NCBI GenBank assembly: GCA_963513935.1
Contig: OY740776.1
Span: 11,624,724-11,688,723, forward strand
Reading direction: 5' to 3'
From: Aphrophora alni
Lineage: Eukaryota; Arthropoda; Insecta; Hemiptera; Aphrophoridae
DNA: 64,000 nt
Of this stretch, positions 36,101 to 47,800 are shown piece by piece. The position numbers and the translations under genes were made by a program. Position 1 is the stretch's first letter; each line of letters begins with the position of its first letter. A model generated the notes under the pieces. The model searched no databases and was not told the origin of the DNA. It saw nothing but the letters and a program-made list of their open reading frames with translations.

Positions 36101-38480
36101 TTTAGATTCAGGACACCTCAAAACTGATATATCCGCATAAATTCTGCATCGATTTTTTGACTATATAGTATATTTTTATTGTACTGGTTTTTTTTAATGG
36201 TCGGGATTAGTTAATAGTTCTAATTTCGATTAATTTTAAGACATTCTTACGCTTTTAAGAATCTATTCTGTTAGTTCTACTGTGTTAGAAGAATTATCAC
36301 TTAAATGTTTACCATTTTAAAAAACATGTTTTAGAATAAATGTTTCAATTTAAAGCAGCAGAACTTAACAATGCTGGGATATAAGAGGTGTCCCTCAAGG
36401 GTACTGCTTGAATGGAGTGCTGCTGCTGTTTGACCCACTTCTTTTGTTTTTACAATTAATATTGTACTGCAGACAATATTATATTCAATTCAATGTAAAA
36501 TAATACTAAATATCAGCATGGAATAATTGTAATATTGAGAGGGTGAAATAATCACCCTCCTCCCCCGGCTGGTTTCCATTCTGTTGAATTCCACGAATAT
36601 CCGCAAGGCAACACAGTAACGATTCTGATAATTACAAATTGTTCCATTGCAACAAAATTATTTTGTATTCTATTTGAGTGTTGATTTTGTGAAAAGACGT
36701 TGTTTGTTGAAGTGAATTATGAAAAACAAAAAAATATACCTTAGGATAAAGGTGAGAACAATTTGTAACATATAATTAGAAAAGGTGGTAATCAAACAGT
36801 TACTATTGTGGTAAATAATTACAGTATCTGCTTTTATAGATAAATAAAATAAACAGTACGACGTTGCACAAACTCTCTCACTCACTCATCTCTAAAAATA
36901 AATCAAAACGAACTGATCGCCAACAAAAATATCATTTCGATAGGTTTGTACCGTAAAGACTTCCTCAGTATAAGTAGAAAATAAGGAAGTGTATAACGAC
37001 ACATAACTATCCCCTCCCAACCTGGAAAATAACAAGAGTTGGTGAAAAGAGGATTGATAGGGAAAATGAAAGAGGGATCTAACCCAAGAGAAGGCGATTA
37101 AGGTATTTTAGGTTTATTTATTGCTTCAATTAGGTTTATATATGCAGCTAGGCTCTAGTACATATTAGGATTGTCATAATTCAATTGAATACAACTCTAT
37201 ATAGTTTAAAACTTTGCTGATTCTTTGTAATGTTAATTTTGGTTTATATGAACTTTTATGATTTCGTTACCTTAGAAAATAGGAAATCTTTAAATTAATA
37301 TTTATAATTTGGCTGTGTTTCAGGTATTTCCAAATTGAATAAAGGATAACAAATACAGAGATAAATTTATTCTTTACTTATGTACAGTTAAATACATGAC
37401 ATGTTTTACTTCTTTATTTATAAAAACTTTTGCAAACGCATTCACACTTATATCAAACATCTATTATGTAATTTTAAAAGGTATTACTTATTAGGTTTTT
37501 ATTTTATCTGAATGTAGTTAGTTCTGTATAATTCAATTCTTATATTAACATTTTTTTTCTAAAGAGAGACCTAATATGAATTTCCAAATTCTAAAGAAAA
37601 TTTATAATAGACTTTTAAGTATATATTAAGAATAAAGAATACATTATGCCTAGAATAAACAAACATTAATTTATTATATATAATATTATTATATTTATTT
37701 ACTTACGAAATTAATGTTTCTTTATTCTTTTCTTATATATATAAATTTAGACACAGTTCTTCTGAAAACACACTTATTAAAAAAGAAAACACAAAAACAC
37801 TTAGATATCATATCTTTTATATTTTATTTAAATACATCTTTTTACTTTATTATTATTTCACTAACCATATACAAATCACTTGTTTCCTATTATTATTTAA
37901 TCAAATTTTCTCACCACTCTCTTCTCTTTGTTTAAGATTTTAAAATTTCTTTATTCATATTGGTTGAAATGGCCACGTGAATTATTTAGTTTTTCACATT
38001 GTGTGAGACAGATTTATTGACATTTGATTATTTTAACCTTGAGTTTGTCGGATACGACTGTCTGGGAGGTGATGTTTTACTTTATTTTTGTCTTGATTTT
38101 GCTTATACCTTTCAATAGTCACTTTACAACAGCTGATAATCACTGCACCCGATGCCTTTTCCTCCTGTTTTTCAACCACCAATCCATCAGGAATCATGTT
38201 TGCCCCTGTTGAAACGACTAGAATAAATGTCTCCTCCCAACAGATCGTATCGCTTTGGTGTGGAGTAAAATTATCTTAAGATAAAAGTTTATCTTAATGA
38301 TCGTTTGATAAATATTGTATCTCTCTACTGTGCAACCTGCGTAACAAGATTTAGAGTTCAACTACACACACATTTAATCTGATAAAAATAATTCCCAAGT
38401 GTTTTTGGTTTTAAAGTTGTTTATAAATGATGGTTTGTTTATATTATGGGTTTTAATCGGACGTTAGTCATTATTTATGT
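36101..38480. other. AT-rich DNA, no gene recognised
   Basis: Apart from a family C copy at 37010-37095, this stretch shows only AT-rich, low-information sequence and short incidental frames. Confidence 0.4.
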
Positions 38481-38869
38481 AAATAAAACCTAAAACACGA
38501 CGTTTCGAGAGTGTAAATCAACACGCGTTATCAAGTGATAAACCATGAAAGAAAAACATCAACATAGCCTAGGTTCATTGGTAATTTAAGAACCAATGTT
38601 AAAGCGAGACCTTAGCAGTCAAAATAACTAATAATAAATAAAACTACAATCAACTGATTGATAAGGGTTGGGCGCCAACGAAATTGTCACCTAACGTTTT
38701 ATCGGTGTTGAACAATATTACTTCCCTTTTTAAAAGTTTTGTATGTGGTCTAATAATCTTTTCCAATGACAAGTTAAGCGAGAAAAACTTTAAACCTTTT
38801 TGGTCACTGTAAAAAAAATCCTACAATGATGATACATTTCACATTTTCATGTACTCAACCAATTCCCAC

Positions 38870-39580
38870 CCCTGAAGTTATCTCCTTATAAAATACCCCA
38901 ACTCACCCTCTTGACGGTTCGTCGTTTATCATACCCGTTTCTCCTTTCCATCACTACCTCTTCACCTCTAATAACCTCTCTGCAAAATCCTTTCACTTCA
39001 CTTTATTTTACCAGATTTTTTTTTTACGTTTAGTTTTTGTTATAGGCTTTTATTTTCTCTCTCACACACATAGTATAGGCAAGGTTAATTGATGGGTTTA
39101 GTTTTTTTTAGTACTGTATATGTTAGTTTTTGATGTCCCCCAAGTCCAAAAAGTTTGCACTGCTCTACGGCCCAAACGTGTCGACTGATATTAATAAAAT
39201 TTCGATGTTGTTATATTTTGGACATGTTTCGGGACCTTTTAAAAATGTTGTTCAACTCAAAATTTAGGGGGTTGCCGTCATAAACAAAAATACAAAATTT
39301 CGATTACCTAAAATTTGGTTGTAACTATTTTAATCAAATTTAGTTCTTGTGTGGCCTTTAGGGACCCAAAAAACGGGTTCATCACTATCTCTCTAAAAAT
39401 GGCGGTTTGTGAATTATCAGTAAAAAAAAAGGTTTTGAGGCTGTTGTAGCACTTATAATTTATGAAATTCAGTTCCATTGTTTTGATTCAAATGTAAGTG
39501 AAAGATTGTTGACCCAATCCCGTGTGTAAAATCGAAAGTAAAAATGCCGGGTTTTTTTTAAAGTAAGTTAAAACTCTTAA
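38870..39580 (+). repeat. C/T-rich dispersed segment followed by a family A copy
   Basis: 38885-39010 matches 31300-31440. 39060-39540 is a full run of family A blocks (CACACATAGTATAGG, then GTGTCGACTGATATTAATAA, then GGCGGTTTGTGAATTATC). The adjacency suggests that the C/T-rich segment is the 5' part of longer family A copies. Confidence 0.65.
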
Positions 39581-39599
39581 TGGTTCTTGTTTCGTTATC

Positions 39600-40060
39600 G
39601 TTGTCCATTCAACGAAGAAAACTCTTTATTTTATGTAAAAATTGGGATTTTTTTAAAACATCAGCTGTTATTTTCAAAGCTATTTATTTTGTTGCCATAG
39701 CAACGAGTTTCCTCATTGTTGACCAATTTCAAACAGAATCTCTATCAGCCGGGTTTAGACAGTTTGTTACTCGTAACGGTTTGAAGGACAGCCGCGTTGT
39801 GTAGTCACGAATGGAAAGCTTGTTAGTAATTTGAAATCATCGGGTCCGTTAGAGACATCAAGAGGCCAGGAGGAAGACCTTCAATCGTAAGAGAAGGTCT
39901 TGTTTTAAAGAACTGAAAGAAGCAATTATTTAAACGTAGCTGAGATAAATAATGTCAACACGTTAAGAAATATTGCGCATAGCATAAAGGAAATACTACT
40001 GGTTCTCCAGGAAGAAAATGGCGGCCACTTCGATCACCTGTCTTAATAACTCTTACAAGT
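39600..40060 (+). pseudogene. remnant of a mariner/Tc1-like transposase N-terminus
   Basis: Around 39825-39905 the plus strand encodes FEIIGSVRDIKRPGGRPSIV and then REGLVLK, resembling the second helix-turn-helix of DUF4817-type mariner-like transposases ('F-x-x-T-G-S-V-x-D-x-x-R-x-G-R-P'). The frame is broken by stops on both sides. A sequence like the other end of such elements, GACCCTGTATA, lies at 40559-40569. A LINE 3' end sits between them, which suggests that a LINE inserted into an older mariner-like element. Confidence 0.45.
39691..39704. promoter_or_regulatory. X-box-like palindrome
   Basis: GTTGCCATAGCAAC fits the RFX X-box consensus GTNRCC(N0-3)RGYAAC fully. It stands alone here, within the transposase remnant, with no adjacent gene. 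Confidence 0.4.
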
Positions 40061-40069
40061 AGTAATTTG

Positions 40070-40440
40070 AGTTTTTTTTTTTAATTTTTATGGGCTTTGA
40101 TAGCCTCCGTCAGAGGCCTCACCGACGTCGACCTAAAGGTCTTTTGCCGCCCCAAGTTCCATCCTACACCCACTCAGTAATACCTGTCATCCTTATGAAG
40201 GAACAGATGCTACCTATAGGGTTGTCTAGGATGGTTTCCATCTCCTTCCCCGGAGGGCCTAGAGAGTATAACCTGGCTCGTCCTAACGCCTCACACTCTA
40301 AGAGAATGTGATCTGCGGACTATTCAGCCAAACCAAATTTCCTCCAAATATTTTCTGCAGCAATCCCTATCCTGTGTAGGTGTTTTCTGAGGTGACAGTG
40401 GCTCGTTAAAAGCCCAACCACCCACCTCATAAAAATTTGG
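40070..40440 (-). pseudogene. 5'-truncated LINE 3' end with poly(A) tail
   Basis: The minus strand reads RWVVGLLTSHCHLRKHLHRI, then IAAENIWRKFGLAE, a stop, then SADHILLECEALGRARLYSL and PPGKEMETILDNPIGSI, ending FIRMTGITEWV and a stop (40164-40166). The order 'LTGH-x-x-L-x-x-HL-x-x-IG ... C-x-x-C/AEHILLEC-x-AL ... R...LG' is the C-terminal region after RNase H in LOA/I/R1-type LINEs. Only one in-frame stop interrupts about 90 codons. A short 3' untranslated region with a hairpin (GCCTCTGACGGAGGC) follows, then a run of A on the minus strand (T-run at 40071-40083). This is a classic 5'-truncated insertion. Upstream domains are absent. Confidence 0.75.
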
Positions 40441-40559
40441 GTTCATTTTAACTTTCTATTAAATCCCGTTTGATTCCAAGAGAATTTATGTACTTTGTTT
40501 TGCTCTATGTTAAAAAACAAATACACTATAATAAATTAAAGTTAACTTAATTTTGAAAG

Positions 40560-41410
40560 ACCCTGTATATTTCGTTTTAAGAATAGATTGTAGAACACAA
40601 CACTTGATAGCTGTCGTTAAAAGTTTGATTTTAGTGAAATACGCTAAAGACGTGTTTATAGCAGAAGCGAAGCAAGTTTAAGGTCTATTTATAATTTTTT
40701 TTTTTAATTTCAAACACTGCAACTTTTTGGTAACGTATAGTTTTCATTTTCTTTTTATTAAATTTTGGAAATGTTTGAGTTGAGAAAGTTTATGTATTGT
40801 TGTTACATAACTAATTTGAACTTAGAGAAATTTAAAACATCGATTATCAACCGATCACACAACTTTCTCAATAAATCTGCGCGCAACGCAAAAAAACTAT
40901 TTTGTTAGAAATCAATAAAAATTCGCTCATTGATTAATTTAACTTGAATCTATGGAAGCTAAGCGATCAAAGTACCCTGGGTTTTGTGTTGAGTCTTTAT
41001 ATTCCGGTCGAAGTATTGATGAAGAAGGAAAACTACGATAAACTGTACACAAAAGTGTTTGAAAGATATTTGAGGTCAAGAGACAGTGAGGGATGTGAAG
41101 CTGAGGGGTGAAAGTACATGATAAATGACGTGTCAAGGGGATGAAGACAGGTATTGTTAAGGGTTGCTAAAGGGTAAACAAATCAAGGGTAATATGGATA
41201 AGTAGGAGGTAATGGATTAAACGTTTAGTGATTGTAGAAACACGTTCGAAAACCGCCCTTTCATTCAGCTCGGGGTTGCTTTGATTCAAAGGCTTATTTT
41301 GTTGAGGTGTTATGGTTATATTTTATTTTTTGAAGTAGTTTTTTTTTTACGAGAGGTTTGTCATGTGCAACCCAGGGTCGCAATTATTAAATGAGCACCG
41401 ATCTTAATCT
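40560..41410. other. family A tail and AT-rich DNA, no gene
   Basis: 40660-40830 shows the AAGCAAGTTTAAGG and GAGAAAGTTTATGTA blocks typical of the family A 3' part. 40939-41136 has a minus-strand frame without known similarity. Confidence 0.45.
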
Positions 41411-41414
41411 TCGA

Positions 41415-42420
41415 AACATGATTTGAAGGTGACTCAGACGGTCAATTGTAATTCAAAGTTTTCGAATTTTTATTCCATCATAATAGTAATTGTAATTTCA
41501 CCACGAATAGGTTAGGTTATTAGTGTGGTTGCAATGGAAATTATAAACAGGTTAGGTTCGAAATTGTGATGTTAGTTAGCTACATATAGGTTTAAGTTGG
41601 TTTATAGTAGAACATCGGTTGCAATGTCATAACGAACAAGTTAGGTTATAATTATGATGGATTTAATCACAAACCGGTTAGAATAGTTCATAGTAGAAGA
41701 TTGGTTGCAATGTTATCACGAAAAGGTTTGGTTAGGTTAGTATATCTTAAAATGAATTGTAATTTCAACCACGAATAGGTTAGGTTAGAATTGTGGTTGT
41801 AATCGTAATCACAAACATGTTAGGTTCGAATTATGATGGACTTACCCACAAACAGGTTAGGTTAGTTTAGAGTAAAACATCGGTTGCATTGTCGTTATAA
41901 AACAATTTAGTTTCGAATTATGATGGTACTTAGCCACATACAGGTTTGGTTAGTTTATAGTAGAATGTTGATTGCAATATCATCACAAACCAGTTAGGTT
42001 CGAATTTGTGGTGTTGCTTAGGCACGAACTGGTTAGGATAGTTTAAAGTAGATCATTGGTTGTAATGTCATCACAAACAAGCTACGTTCGAATTATGATG
42101 GTACTCATCCACGAACAGGTTAGGTTAGTTTATAAACATTGGTTGCAATGACATCACAAACAAGTTTGGTTCGATTTATGATGGTCTTAGCTACGAACAT
42201 GTTTGGTTAGTTTTTTAGAACATTGGCTGCAATTTCATTACGAACAAGTTAGGTTTGTTGATGTAGAACATTGGTTCCAATGTCATCACGAAAAAGTTAC
42301 ATTAGTTAGGTTAGAATTTTTGTTGGAACTTTATTACGAACAGGTTAGTACAGTTGAAACCCGATACAATATGATTTACGATAAGGATGCGTTTAAGGCA
42401 CAACTGAAACAAGCTTAGGC
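41415..42420. repeat. irregular tandem repeat with AGGTTAGG words
   Basis: Diverged units contain GGTTGCAATGTCATCACGAA, then AAGTTAGGTTCGAATTATGA, then ACAGGTTAGGTTAGTTTATA. Spacing varies from roughly 80 to 180 bases because of deletions. The GGTTAGG words match the TTAGG-like composition at 17227. The 71-codon frame at 42203 is a by-product. Confidence 0.8.
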
Positions 42421-42979
42421 CGTCCCCCCCCCACAGATAGAGTCCATTATTCATTTTCACTTTTTGATTAACAGGTACAAAAATTACGTTTTTGGTAAAG
42501 TAGGGTTTTGGTTTTGAGGGTGGGTGAGTATTTAACTTATCTTCACTGTAATAAAGTCATTTAATTATTGAAAGACACTTGTTAAACTATTTGTAAAACC
42601 GAGACTACACAGCAAATTTAAGTCAAAACAGGTTAAATTTGCGACCCCTAGAGCGTTTATGTACAAAAAGTGAAATTGCAATAACTAGTTAAATATCATC
42701 TGTTAATTGTATCAAATAATCTCTGTATTTGGAAGCCTCATTGCCACGACTGTCAATTAACAACTGTATTAATGTTCATGTCCAGATATTGAAAAATAAA
42801 TCATACAAGTGGAAGGTTGCAATTCAATTTTAACTCAATTATATTCGGAATATTTCACTGGGACAAAGCCTAGGATGTGAATTGTATTTAATGAATGTCA
42901 TTAACAGGAATAAGCTTACTGTCAGAACGAATTAGAAGTTTATTGATAATTTTGGGTTTTATCGTATGGAGGGACTTTT

Positions 42980-43430
42980 TGGTTTAAAATGTTGGCAGAA
43001 TCAGTTATCTTATTTAGCGTATTTATAATCTAGCCAGGACCTCCCTCGTACGTAGTGTAGAGTAAAATATGTGATGAGTAAAAAAAATCGATGTTGAATT
43101 TATCCATTTTGAACCCAGCAGAGTCTAAGAAAATGGTTTCTGGGATAATATCTGACTGTCGCATTTGGAATACAAACAGCACAAACGATTTTAATAAAAT
43201 TTTGTCCATATCTCGGCACGTTTTATAATTTTGTAAAAATAAATAAAATTTTCATTAGCTGCTGTAAAAAAAACCTAATATTTGATTTTCTCAATATCAG
43301 TTCTAACGATTTTAGTCAAATTTAACATCTAAGGACCCAAAGTAACCTATTGGCCGCCATTTATCCAAAGATGCTGGTTTGTGAGTTATGCAACACGTTG
43401 AGATTCCTTGAGGTCAAATTAAATAATATA
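42980..43430 (+). repeat. dispersed family A copy
   Basis: Contains AAAAAATCGATGTTGAATTT, then ACGATTTTAATAAAATTTTG, and ends near GGTTTGTGAGTTAT, in the usual family order. Confidence 0.7.
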
Positions 43431-43504
43431 ATACCAGGATTGCGTTAACTCAGGATAGAGTTCACTAGTGACAACGTGCTTTCCCATTCTCTTTGAAATC
43501 GAAA

Positions 43505-43892
43505 TCACCCTTACACCAATAACCACACTAGGTAACCATAAATTTACCTATTCTCTTTCGACCAATAACCACTCTAGGTAACCCTAATATACCCTATTCC
43601 CCTTAGACCCATAACCACTCTCGGTAACCCTAAATTACCATGTTCACCCTGGACCAATAATCACTCTAGGTAACCCTAATATACCCTATTCCCCTTAGAC
43701 CAATAACCATTCTAGGTAACCCTAAATTACCCTATTCCTCTTAGACCAATAACCACTCTAGGTAACCCTAAATTATTATCCTATTCCTTTTAGAACCATA
43801 ACCACTCTCGGTAACCCTAAATTACCATGTTCAACCTAAACCAATAACCTCTCTAGGTAACCCTAAATTACCCTATTCCCCTTAGACTCATG
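43505..43892. repeat. 46-bp minisatellite (about 8 units)
   Basis: The unit contains AACCACTCTAGGTAACCCTA and CCCTATTCCCCTTAGACC. AACCAC starts at 43521, 43567 and 43613 give a 46-base period. Units differ by substitutions (CTCTCGG, CATGTTCACC) and one TTATTA insertion near 43775. Confidence 0.93.
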
Positions 43893-43971
43893 TAAGCAAT
43901 CAATCACAACACATCGCGAATCACCACTAATAAAGTAAGCACTGTATAAGTTAACCTAAAAAGTAATTTTA

Positions 43972-44040
43972 AACAGCTGTTATAAAATCTCAAATGAAAC
44001 AACAAAATAAAACTTATTTGATCATTTATAACAGCTGTTT
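43972..44040. repeat. small inverted repeat
   Basis: AAACAGCTGTTATAAA near 43973 is mirrored by TTTATAACAGCTGTTT near 44025-44040, followed by a poly-T run. It is a possible MITE remnant. Confidence 0.65.
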
Positions 44041-46043
44041 CTTTTTTTTTTTTTTGTGGAACATTTATTTATCCACAACAGACATGCTATTTATAAATAA
44101 ATGATAAATTTATTACAATATAATTGTTTCCAAAAAAAAGAACAATTTTCAGCAAATCTGTAGGTAATACTGTTTAATTTGACACCTGAAATCAATAAAA
44201 TCCGCCTTATTGTAGCGAAATACGCGACTGTCGCAGAAATTCCTTTGCGAAAAAACTTAAAATACCTAAACCAAAAACCGCAAAGTTATCTTATCAAACG
44301 CCCTAAAACTCCGCGCTATAGTGGAATATGTTAACCTCATTATAAAATAAAGTCAAACTCGGAATCGCGTAATTGGCCTCTTTTTGCTAAAAGAACTGTA
44401 AGTAGAATCAATGACTACATAAATACTATAAGACACGACATAGGATAGGGAAATAGTCTACGCTTTACGGGTGCTGTTCATCACAAGTTTGACTCACAGC
44501 TATCAGAAAGCGCTAGCAGCAGGTGCTTGACTGTACGCATCCCACTTGGTTGAGACTGTACAACTGTTGACCTCTCTCTCACAAACCTTCTCACTTACTT
44601 CCGTCTTACTAGTTGTTTTACCCGGCTTCGCCCAAAGCTGTGTAGATTGGAGGTTTATTATTATTTCTATAGTCTTGAGCTTGTACATGTTTTTATTTTG
44701 ATAAGATAATTTTTAATTTGCACATATAATTTAGTATTTATAGGCCTAATGCACAGACATGGTTTTGATGCATCCCTCTACATGTATGTATAGTATGCCT
44801 TTTTAAAAAAATAAAAAATCGTTTTCTTACTCTCTGAATACAAAAAATTGGTTTCACAGTTAGTTATGTATGTCTGTGTGTGTCAGAAATATCCAGCTTC
44901 AGATTCAGATGAAATTTTGTATCTATTCAATTGAAAACCAATATTTAATTGACAATTTCACCACAATTCCAGACGTTAGTTTATATTTATACTTTAGGGG
45001 TTTATGGCCTCCCCCAAAACCCCTAAAAACTGAAAAAATCTAAATTTCTCAAAAATTGTCAATGTTTATGGGTACTTAAAAAATACTACAACATTTTTAT
45101 AATTTTTTAAAAGATATTTAAAAGTTTAGTAATTTAGTCTAAATAGAAATATAAAAAATATATAAAAATTTTAAAAAAATCCTTACCCTAAAATTAATTT
45201 CAAATATACCACATCATACAAAAAGAAGCAGCGTTATGAACTATAAGCTTGAAAAAAATGGTAAAATGGTATAGTAATATATTTTGGGGAAAGAAAGCCA
45301 TGAACACAAAAATATGTCTTACCGTTACAAAACTTTTTGATTAACAAAGTTATATAACATAGCAGAATAATTTTTATAATTATTTTCAAGATGTACAAAA
45401 TTTTAGTAATTCACTTGTGAACACAAATCTGTAAAATTATTTTTCCCGCGACTTTTCTGTATATGTTTTTGTCTGACAAAAATATGTTTTTGTCGCGACT
45501 TGCTATAGTTGGGGCCACGGAATCGGGCGGTTTAGTGATTTTGCGATGGCCTACATTGGTTATAATAATGTGAAAATGCTTACATTGGTTATAATAATAA
45601 ACTTGAAAAATTGAGCTCAAAATAATTAGGCCTAGTATATATTTTTTTTTAATTACTTCCGTTATCGTATTTCTTAATCTGTTGTGTGTAAAATTATCGT
45701 TTGAAAACAAATTAATTTATGATTTGTTAAAAAAGGAAAGGATAGTGGGAAACCCCAATACCATACCCACATCTTACTGTAACAATGTCGTGAGGTGTTA
45801 AATTGAAGCTGCTAATGCTTTTCTGTTAACTGCTTTTCTTCTATCTGTTTTTAGTTTTTTTTTGCTTTATTTCAATGTTGATGTAGTGAAGTAAGGAGTG
45901 TTTGGTCAGTGTAAACGTTTATATCTACTTTGTGAGTTGTTTGAAAATTTTAAACATGAGTTGTAAAATTTGTTATGCAAACATGTTTTTGATTGTGAAA
46001 TCAGTCATAATTGCGTTTTCACCCATTTTATCATTTGCGTTTG

Positions 46044-47372
46044 AAACACTAGTGGTACCAGTTAAGGGTTAATGTAATATTACATCCCATTACATCCCTT
46101 GCCACTCAAGTTTTCAGTCAGTCTGTCTCTCGAGGATTAAAGGCGGCTTATCACTTAGGGGTGATAAAAAGCGAAACCGCTGAAAATACTGCCGACTTCT
46201 TAGGTAGGATGAATGACATACTGGTTGCTTTGAACAGTCGCTCACCAGAAGACAAATGCCCCATGAGAAGACCTCTTTCAAGCAAAAACATCCTAGTGGA
46301 GAAATGTCTGAAAGAAGCATTGAAATACATAGACACGTGGAAATTAAACAAGTATAAAAAAACAAAGAAAGGAGTTCTGAGACGTGCAAGAAACCCTCAA
46401 TGTTTCGCAGGTCTTAAAACTACAATTAATGCTGTACTATCGCTAAGTGAAGATCTTAAAGCCGAGGGAAATGAGTTCTTGTTAACCTCAAGACTCAACC
46501 AAGACCCTATAGAAAATATGTTTGGCAACATCAGGCATCGTGGAGGTTACAATAGTAATCCAACAGCGGGACAATTTCGGAAAAATCTACAGCATGCTAT
46601 ATCTGATAGGCTGTTGAACCCTCCAAGTACGGCAAATTGTGAACCGGACAACGACATAACAATAGATTTAAAAATTCATGATGAGCTGCAAAATGATTGT
46701 GCTGATCCTGAACAATTACAAACAGTATCAACTCCTGTTATCAGTGAAACTAATTTCACAGATAGATCACTAATTTCAACTCCTCCAAGTAGCTTTATGC
46801 TATCCCAAATAAATAACGTGAATATTCTTTTAGAGGACGCAGTAATAAGCTATTTGGCAGGTTGGATAGTCAAAAGGTGTAATGACAAGTTTTCGTGTAA
46901 AATCTGTCAAACCAGACTGTCAAAAAATAATACTACGGTTGTCCTTACAGACTCTTTAATTAGATTCAAGGACTTTATGAAGCACTTTCCCGATGGCAGA
47001 GTAGAAGCTTGCCTCCAAACCCCTTCAAATGAAATGTTTTCGGTATTGAAGAACTTTGTTACGACGTTTTCGAAATATTTCCCTATTGTAAAGTCCAAGC
47101 CAAAAATCCTTAAAACACTCAGTACAATTATAAAACGAAATACTGCAACACATCATCCGAGTTGGTTCAGTAGAGAATGTAAAGAGCACCATAACTTTAT
47201 TTTAAAAAAAAATGTTTTTATGAAAATAATGTATGCAGTGAAATGGCATTCTCAAGATCTTAGGGACGGGACAAATCTTCGACCGAAACGGAAAATGGTA
47301 GACAGCATCGGAAAAAGAATAGAAGAGAAAATAAAACGAAACAGCAAACTAGTGAAACTCAATCATTTGTGA
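46044..47372 (+). CDS. P-element/THAP9-like transposase, C-terminal part
   Basis: An uninterrupted frame of 442 codons (403 from a GTG at 46161) is the longest non-repetitive frame in the window. No ATG-initiated start fits; it is probably a 3' exon, with recognisable homology from about 46095 (SLATQVFSQSV, then TADFLGRMNDILVALNSR). Numbering from 46161, residues 107-140 hold LLTSRLNQDPIENMFGNIRH and then GGYNSNPTAGQFR. This is the P/THAP9 block in which D115 and E118 correspond to the last acidic active-site residues. Residues 231-250 (YLAGWIVKRC ... C246-x2-C249) match the C-terminal cysteine-containing domain. The product would cut and paste DNA between the 33-bp terminal repeats in the nucleus. 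The N-terminal THAP DNA-binding domain, the first catalytic aspartates and most of the GTP-binding region are not visible upstream, so this copy alone should not be active. Confidence 0.88.
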
Positions 47373-47421
47373 TGGATAAACATTTTTGTTTAATAATATT
47401 CATGTTCTATTCATATTCCTT

Positions 47422-47800
47422 AGTTCTATGATGTTATTTCTTATCATATTTTTTATGTAATAATATATTTTATAATTTTGCGATATTATAGTTCTATGTT
47501 GACTTTATAAATTTGTATTTAGTTATTAGTTTCACTTTTTTTCACAAATTTATCAAGCTATTATTAAGGTTTTTATTTTATTATTTTGACTACAAATGAA
47601 TTTTATCTGTAATATTTATGATTTTTACAATTTAAATAATTTTTTTAGTCCTATGATGTTATTTCTTTTGTCATATTTTTATGTAAGAATATATTTTAAA
47701 ATTTTACTATGTTTTAATTCTACGGTGGCTTTATAAATTGTCTTTACTTCCCCCCCCCATAAATTTATCAAGCTTTTCTTAAGGTTGTTATTTTATGTTG
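47422..47800. repeat. direct duplication in the transposon 3' region
   Basis: 47422-47590 (TAGTTCTATGATGTTATTTC ...) recurs diverged at 47647-47797 (TAGTCCTATGATGTTATTTC ...), both containing AAATTTATCAAGC. The spacing is about 225 bases, and the segment is downstream of the transposase stop. Confidence 0.75.

Noticed and set aside
45411..45710. 99-residue minus-strand frame inside the P-like element
   Set aside because: Opposite to the transposase, AT-rich, no recognisable family; it contains a local duplication (ATATGTTTTTGTC) that suggests repeat DNA.
44409..46040. THAP zinc-finger domain of the transposase
   Set aside because: No C-x2-4-C...C-x2-H pattern in an open plus-strand frame was found in this part of the element.
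46161..46163. GTG at 46161 as the transposase start codon
   Set aside because: Homology to P-type transposases continues upstream in the same frame to about 46095, so the frame is more likely a downstream exon than a gene start.
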